From NCBI RefSeq assembly GCF_008329965.1, contig NZ_CP036150.1:2894439-2958438 (forward strand): 64,000 nt of DNA. Direction: 5' to 3'. This document shows positions 59,147-64,000 of the stretch, piece after piece. A program made the translations under genes and the position numbers. Numbering within the stretch: the stretch's first letter is position 1; each line of letters starts with the position of its first letter. The notes under the pieces are model-generated. The model was given only the letters and a program-made list of their open reading frames with translations, did no database searches and had not been told where the DNA came from. Origin of the DNA: Oceanispirochaeta crateris (GTDB lineage: Bacteria; Spirochaetota; Spirochaetia; DSM-2461).

Positions 59147-59179
59147 GATGCACATTGTTTTAAATAAACAATATGCATC
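59147..59179. repeat. AT-rich hairpin between the permease and rraA-like genes
   Basis: Arms GATGCACATTGTTT / AAACAATATGCATC, 13 of 14 paired, loop TAAAT. It lies in the space between convergent genes and may help end transcription from either side, but lacks a clear T-tract. Confidence 0.45.
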
Positions 59180-59206
59180 CTCATTGGGTAAACAGAAATG
59201 ATCTAA

Positions 59207-59935
59207 TTAGACTTCAAGAGTTCTAAGTCTAGCCATTTCAGTACGCCAGCTTTCAAGCTCTTTCAAGTCAACTTCTTTACCTTCACTGATGGCTCTGCGG
59301 CAACCTGTGAGTACAGGCATTTCTGCATCTGCGGCTTTTTCACAAGCTCTGGCTAATTTATGGGCAATTTCTTTTGGAATCAAAACAACACCATGGCGGT
59401 CTGCTGCAAGAAGGTCTCCGGGGCGGACTTTAACTCCTGCAAATTCCACATCACAATTATAGTCTTCAATATGAATATAGGCGTGTGTAACAAGAAGGCA
59501 TTTTGCAAAGAATCCAAATTCCAGAGGACCAACCTCATTTAAATCCCGGACTCCACCATTCGTAATTGTACCAACACATCCTAGAGCCTTATGGACAGTA
59601 GCATTAACTTCTCCCCAGAAAGAACCGGATGGAGTAGGATCGATATCTTCAACAACAGCAATTGACGGACGGGGAGTTTTTTGAAGGATTTCATAATATT
59701 TCATGGAGTTATCCAGCTGCTCCTGTGTCGGTGCTTTGATTGCTGAAATCTTGGCGGTACAGGCATAACCGATCATGGTCTTACCATAGGGTAAAAAGCA
59801 TTGAACCTCGGGAGTCATGGCCCCTTCGGTCCTTGGTCGAATACCAAAGAACTCTATTGCATTGGCTATGGTTGGGGTGTCAAATCTTCGAAGCCCTTCA
59901 ATTTGAGCAGCAGTTAGTGTTTCAATTTTATCCAT
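59207..59935 (-). CDS. RraA family protein (aldolase/decarboxylase-like)
   Basis: A 242-residue RraA-like protein. Family core: FDTPTIANAIEFFGI at the start, then AVVEDIDPT, GTITNGGVRDLNEV (metal-coordinating GGVRD) and GDLLAADRHGVVLIP. Members include 4-hydroxy-4-methyl-2-oxoglutarate aldolase and oxaloacetate decarboxylases as well as RraA. The protein is longer than E. coli RraA by about 80 residues, as catabolic members are. AAGGAA precedes the ATG. It lies beside M20 and GH2 genes, which suits a catabolic role. Confidence 0.85.
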   Translation of the reverse strand: MDKIETLTAAQIEGLRRFDTPTIANAIEFFGIRPRTEGAMTPEVQCFLPYGKTMIGYACTAKISAIKAPTQEQLDNSMKYYEILQKTPRPSIAVVEDIDPTPSGSFWGEVNATVHKALGCVGTITNGGVRDLNEVGPLEFGFFAKCLLVTHAYIHIEDYNCDVEFAGVKVRPGDLLAADRHGVVLIPKEIAHKLARACEKAADAEMPVLTGCRRAISEGKEVDLKELESWRTEMARLRTLEV

Positions 59936-60139
59936 GATTTATTCCTTATTCATTCTGATTCATTCCATGATAGATTAACCTGCTTAAACAGCAAGGATGG
60001 GAAATGAATTGTACTTTATTCCTTATTAAAGGATGTCTTAATATAGTTGAAAATCTCATTTATAGCAATCCACTATAGACTCTGAGGACACGAGACTTCC
60101 TTCCAAAAGTGGTGTTTGGATTCTATTGCGGAACTCTAT

Positions 60140-61570
60140 TCAACTGGTCATTTCTATTAAAATTCCAGCATAGATTCTGGCTGAAGAAAGAAGATCCTTT
60201 ATGAAAATATTTTCATCTGTTTGATGAGCCCTATCCTCATTATACGGGAATTTTCCTCCAATAGCAGCAGCATTTTTAAGTGTCCGCGCATAGGTTCCTC
60301 CTCCCTGGACTAAAGGAACAGAGTCATGGTCTCCCGTTTCCAGTAGATATTCCTTGTGAAGCATCTTGATAAAAGGATCGTCGGAGGAAAAGTAAAGTGG
60401 TTTTGAATCAATTAAAAGTTCGGATTCCACTCCATATTTTTTGACCGCCGTTTGTATCGCTTTATATACCCATTCTCCTTCTACTGAAACAGGATACCGG
60501 AGGTTGAGGTCCAGTACGATCTGATTTCCTTTCAGAGTTAAGACTCCAGTATTCAATCGAAGGGAACCTGATTCTTCATCAGAACAGCTGCAGCCAATAC
60601 GTTCACCATAGCAATCACTGCCAAAATTAGTATTATAGAAATCAATAAATGAACTCAAATTTGTCCTTAAGGGAAGAACAGATAAAAGCTTCATCATAAT
60701 ACTAATTGCATTGGTACCCAGTTCAGGCAGAGCCGCATGAACCGACTTTCCCTGTGTTTCAATAACAAGATCCAAAGCATTTTTTGTCATTTTACTAAGG
60801 TGAGCCAAATCTAATGGAATAAAGGCCCTTAGTTCTTCTAAACTTTGAGAGACATGACTCAATATGATCCGGCAGCTGTCTGGTACCATATTCCTATAAC
60901 TTCCACCAGACAGTTCTCTCACCACCGGTTCTCCAGGGTTTTCTGCTGGCAAGGGATAAGTTAGTGTTATATCCTGAATTCCCATCTCACCATGTACTAC
61001 TGGAAAATAACCATCAGGTACAATACTCTGAGCTGGTTCAGGATATTTCTCAAGGTATTTCGGTAAATCTGCTGATCCGGTTTCTTCATTGGTTCCCGCA
61101 ATCAGCCTGATACTACGCCTGGGGACATAACCCGATTCTTTCAGTGCCATCAGAGCAAATAACACGGCTATAGCAGGGCCTTTATCATCCTGAGCCCCCC
61201 TCCCGTAGATCCGGCCCTCCACAACCTGTCCAGAGTATGGTGGATATATCCAGGAATCCTCATCTGCAGGAACAACATCAAGATGCACCAAAACCCCTAT
61301 ATCATCACAGCCAGCATCCGGATTTGTTGGATTCCAGAGTATATGACCAGCATAAGAATCGATATTACAAGTTTGAAATCCCAGTTCTTTTCCAAGAGAC
61401 AAAAAAGCATCCAGACTTTCTGCCGGTCCAATACCAAAGGGTGCTCCAGGTTTTGGATCTCCCTGAATACTCTTTATACGAATCAAATTTGTTAAGGAAC
61501 TTACAAGGTATTCCTGATTTTGATTCAAAATGGAATGAACTCTTTCTCTGATTTCTTCTTTATTGATCAA
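60140..61570 (-). CDS. M20 family dipeptidase (PepV/Sapep-like)
   Basis: A 476-residue M20 metallopeptidase. Zinc ligand motifs in order: LVHLDVVPAD, GRGAQDDKGP (bridging Asp), GTNEETGSADL (Glu pair) and a C-terminal EDRAHQTDE (His). Length and the insertion around 200-330 match the PepV/Sapep group, which cleaves dipeptides or D-amino-acid dipeptides. Its start overlaps the GH2 gene stop by 4 bases (ATGA-like), so both are one operon. Confidence 0.9.
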   Translation of the reverse strand: MINKEEIRERVHSILNQNQEYLVSSLTNLIRIKSIQGDPKPGAPFGIGPAESLDAFLSLGKELGFQTCNIDSYAGHILWNPTNPDAGCDDIGVLVHLDVVPADEDSWIYPPYSGQVVEGRIYGRGAQDDKGPAIAVLFALMALKESGYVPRRSIRLIAGTNEETGSADLPKYLEKYPEPAQSIVPDGYFPVVHGEMGIQDITLTYPLPAENPGEPVVRELSGGSYRNMVPDSCRIILSHVSQSLEELRAFIPLDLAHLSKMTKNALDLVIETQGKSVHAALPELGTNAISIMMKLLSVLPLRTNLSSFIDFYNTNFGSDCYGERIGCSCSDEESGSLRLNTGVLTLKGNQIVLDLNLRYPVSVEGEWVYKAIQTAVKKYGVESELLIDSKPLYFSSDDPFIKMLHKEYLLETGDHDSVPLVQGGGTYARTLKNAAAIGGKFPYNEDRAHQTDENIFIKDLLSSARIYAGILIEMTS

Positions 61571-63792
61571 TCTTCTGTTACCTCAATTTTTATACACTTA
61601 GAAACCAGTCCCCGGCACTGCCCCTTCAGGGTGATCACACCGCACTCACCCGGACTCGTCCTTATCCAGACAGCCCGCCGACCTGAAATCAAAGAAACTT
61701 GGGAATCTCCGATGATTTCACCGGGACCATCGATCTCTACAGAGAGAACAGCATCCATAAAACTTACAGGATGGCCAACTTGATCATCCACTGTAAATGT
61801 CACCCGAGTGGTATCCCAGGATTTGCAATTCAAACTCAGATCATCCGCATGGATCCTTAAGGTACTCGGAACCGGTTTTTTAGAATAAAGAACTGTTTTA
61901 ACTACTTCATCTTTATATATTGCAGAGAATCGGACATTACGCCAGTCTGAACCCCAAAGTCCGAACAATGGTTTTTCGATGACCACCGGAGGAAATCTCA
62001 AAGCAGGAAACCGTTGACGATCCGGATAAAACCGACCTAGAGACTCTTCCCCGTAGTGAATATCAATGGCATCACAATTTGTGAAAATCACATAGGGAGG
62101 CATCATACCGATAGCCCGCTCACCACGGGCCCAGCGAGTGGATGGTTCAAGGACAACATTCTTTTCTGGAGAAATCTGGCTTGAATAGAAGTAGGCCGCC
62201 GGTTTTGGGAAACGGAACATATCCATGACACCGTGGTAACAGATTCTGTCCCCTGATCCAAACTGATAATGAGTGTTATAATCAAAGGCACACCAACCGA
62301 TGGCGCCTGAAATTGCGGAATCTCGACGAGCATGATCCTGAACACGGGTATGACGCAGAGCATGTTCCACCAACCGTTCTTCCTGATCAAAGGACTTAGT
62401 GGGATACATATGACCATTATATTCTGATATAAGATAGGGAACTTTTTCTTTCAAGCCAGTGGCGGTATGCGGATCGATCAGAACGGAACGTTCTCCTTCA
62501 TGGGTAAAATCATTGAAGGTGTAAACATCTTCAAGGAATTCGCTCCCCTCTTTAAATCGAATCCCGCTGGTTGGGCGGCTGGGATCCAGATTCCTGCTTA
62601 GATTATTCGTTCGTGTATAAAATTCCCCATGATCATCGGATTCATTGATCCTGACACCCCAAGAAATAATTGAAGGATGATTCCAGTCCCGGCGAATCAT
62701 TGATTCTAGCATGTCACAGGCTTTATCCTGCCATTGTGTGTCCCCAATGAATTGCCACCCCGGCAATTCTTCAAAAACCAGAAGTCCAATCTCATCGCAA
62801 CGACTAAGAAAATAAGGACTAGCAGGGTAATGGGAGGATCGCGTACAATTCAGAGCCAACTCGTTTTTCATTATCTCTGCATCTCGCTGCTGAGCCCTTG
62901 CTGGCATGGCATATCCAATGTATGGAAAGGACTGATGGCGATTAAGACCCGTGAGTTGTATTCTTTGCTTATTGAGAAAAAATCCATCTTCGGTAAAAGA
63001 GATTTCCCGAAATCCGATTCTAATACTCCGGGTATCTTCAACACCTTCGGCTCTAAGGCTTATAAGCAGGTCATATAAAAAAGGATTTTCCGTATCCCAT
63101 AGAATCACAGGGATTTTCGGGGTACCGGTCAAAGTAAGAACCGATTCGCCGGGGACCAATTCCTGTTCTTTTTCAAGGGAAGCAACAACGTCTCTATCTT
63201 TCATAAGATCTGCTTTCAAATGAACAAGCCTGGTTTCTCCTGTATCATTTTTAACAAAGAGAGTATGGCTGTATTCTCCGAGGACACGGTCCGAAAGGAC
63301 ATAATCAGTCTTACTGTTTACTATAAATATTTCAGGATGAAAAACCAGAGTAACATCACGGTAAATCCCTCCATAGCATAGGTAGTCCAGAACATGCCCG
63401 AATGGAGGTATATGCGGATTTTCCCGGCTGTCGACTTTTACTGTCAGTAACAGAGGATTCTCTTGGGTAACAGACAAAGGCAGTTCTATAGTAAAAGGAG
63501 TGAATCCACCTTGATGGGACCCTACCGCCAAGCCATTAACAAAGACTTCAGCCGAAACCATAACACCATCAAACTGCAGCGACCATTGCCCGGCTTCCTC
63601 CTTAGGAGGCAGAAGGATTTCTTTCTGATAAGTATAAATATCCTGATAGATCTCTTCATCAAAACAATTTAAAGGGATCTCTTTTACCTGGTGTGGAAGA
63701 TGAACTGTCTCACCTGAGATTTTATGGAATGGATATGATTCTTCAAAACCTTTGCAGAATATCCAATGATTCATTAATGGTATATTTTTCAT
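61567..63792 (-). CDS. Glycoside hydrolase family 2 enzyme
   Basis: A 741-residue GH2 protein: N-terminal jelly roll (WSLQFDGVMVSAEVFVNG, GGFTPFTIELP), an immunoglobulin-like domain, and a TIM barrel. The acid/base Glu is about residue 384 in WGVRINESDDHG, the nucleophile Glu about 457 in LISEYNGHMYP; their spacing is close to that of LacZ. The C-terminal third adds beta domains. No signal peptide. Start at 63792 (MKNIPLM) follows GAGGA. The substrate could be a beta-galactoside, glucuronide or mannoside; not decidable by sequence alone. Confidence 0.92.
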   Translation of the reverse strand: MKNIPLMNHWIFCKGFEESYPFHKISGETVHLPHQVKEIPLNCFDEEIYQDIYTYQKEILLPPKEEAGQWSLQFDGVMVSAEVFVNGLAVGSHQGGFTPFTIELPLSVTQENPLLLTVKVDSRENPHIPPFGHVLDYLCYGGIYRDVTLVFHPEIFIVNSKTDYVLSDRVLGEYSHTLFVKNDTGETRLVHLKADLMKDRDVVASLEKEQELVPGESVLTLTGTPKIPVILWDTENPFLYDLLISLRAEGVEDTRSIRIGFREISFTEDGFFLNKQRIQLTGLNRHQSFPYIGYAMPARAQQRDAEIMKNELALNCTRSSHYPASPYFLSRCDEIGLLVFEELPGWQFIGDTQWQDKACDMLESMIRRDWNHPSIISWGVRINESDDHGEFYTRTNNLSRNLDPSRPTSGIRFKEGSEFLEDVYTFNDFTHEGERSVLIDPHTATGLKEKVPYLISEYNGHMYPTKSFDQEERLVEHALRHTRVQDHARRDSAISGAIGWCAFDYNTHYQFGSGDRICYHGVMDMFRFPKPAAYFYSSQISPEKNVVLEPSTRWARGERAIGMMPPYVIFTNCDAIDIHYGEESLGRFYPDRQRFPALRFPPVVIEKPLFGLWGSDWRNVRFSAIYKDEVVKTVLYSKKPVPSTLRIHADDLSLNCKSWDTTRVTFTVDDQVGHPVSFMDAVLSVEIDGPGEIIGDSQVSLISGRRAVWIRTSPGECGVITLKGQCRGLVSKCIKIEVTED

Positions 63793-63841
63793 TATGTTCC
63801 TCTTATTAAAAGCCCTTATCAAGATTTGCTCTCATTGGGTA

Positions 63842-64000
63842 TTACCCCTTTACTGCACCTTCAGTTAAACCTTTGTGAATATGTTTAGAAAACATAAAAT
63901 ATGCAATCAATGAAGGAAGCATAACGATAACAATTGCAGCACTCAGATTTTGCCAAGAGCCAAACCGGCTGTCACTGAAGTGCATAAGAGCAGTGGTCAG
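63842..64000 (-). CDS. Carbohydrate ABC transporter permease, C-terminal end (partial)
   Basis: The last 52 codons of a MalG-type permease, running off the right edge. It shows FGSWQNLSAAIVIVMLPSLI, a terminal membrane helix, and the usual ending FSKHIHKGLTEGAVKG before the stop. The GH2 gene begins 50 bases later on the same strand, so they are probably one operon: uptake of an oligosaccharide and its cleavage inside the cell. Confidence 0.85.
   Translation of the reverse strand: MTTALMHFSDSRFGSWQNLSAAIVIVMLPSLIAYFMFSKHIHKGLTEGAVKG

Noticed and set aside
1-64000. tRNA, rRNA, CRISPR arrays, insertion sequences or prophage
   Set aside because: I looked through all intergenic spaces and saw no cloverleaf, no regularly spaced repeats, no transposase or integrase, and no change of base composition pointing to recent transfer. 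A tRNAscan-SE and Infernal run would be the decisive test.

Overview
The window looks like chromosomal DNA of a free-living, probably anaerobic or micro-aerobic spirochaete (Spirochaeta/Oceanispirochaeta-like). Pointers are a class I lysyl-tRNA synthetase, a complete moxR-DUF58-Bat operon, signal peptides ending in SGNKE- or SGGSKE-like sequences, relaxed lipoproteins, and many c-di-GMP proteins. This is inference from gene content; there is no rRNA in the window to confirm it. I see no tRNA, rRNA, CRISPR array, insertion sequence or prophage. The DNA is about 45% GC throughout and coding density is very high.

Layout. 1-6963 (minus): argJ, then moxR, a DUF58 protein, a membrane protein, batA, batB, batC and the start of batD, a periplasmic stress/oxygen-tolerance complex. 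7082-13444: cobyric acid synthase, RmuC, an M29 aminopeptidase, a lipoprotein nuclease-fold protein, ClpP, Era. 13528-19661: class I LysRS with a probably leaderless mRNA, a small secreted protein, RlpA, a C39-like secreted protein, a cation/proton antiporter and AvtA. 19863-31922: a signalling region with a PAS-GGDEF-EAL protein, a PilZ protein, a REC-HD-GYP protein and a membrane double-GGDEF protein coupled to a solute-binding lipoprotein; between the PilZ gene and a MYG1 gene lies a tiny peptide gene or small RNA with its own promoter and terminator. 32048-33828: UPF0489 and RlmA. 33870-38839 (minus): a nine-gene, tightly overlapping Mrp/Mbh-like cation antiporter operon lacking the large MrpA subunit but headed by a PII-like protein and an EIIA-Ntr-like protein. 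39000-44875: a YfbR-like HD protein and a phosphonate-type ABC transporter (phnD opposite phnC-phnE-phnE) co-transcribed with surE and a HAD-like gene.

44880-53922: a beta-CASP nuclease, an unknown protein, an Rnk/GreA-like protein and a LuxR-type regulator in one operon; a divergent iron-sulfur flavoprotein; a heavy-metal P-type ATPase with an unusual CPG motif plus a separate HMA chaperone; a YkgJ-like protein and a hotdog thioesterase. 53948-59025 is the most unusual unit: a solute-binding protein that appears to carry an extra N-terminal domain, a secreted protein made of three cofactor-less molybdopterin-oxidoreductase-like domains, and a single-chain MalF-MalG fusion permease, with an intrinsic terminator just before the permease start. 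59207-64000 (minus) is a sugar/peptide catabolic region: RraA-like, an M20 dipeptidase, a GH2 glycosidase and the end of a carbohydrate ABC permease.

The strongest candidates for undescribed biology are the 53948-59025 transporter, the MrpA-less antiporter with its PII/EIIA pair, the solute-binding-protein/GGDEF pair, and the 15-codon transcript at 24277-24495.
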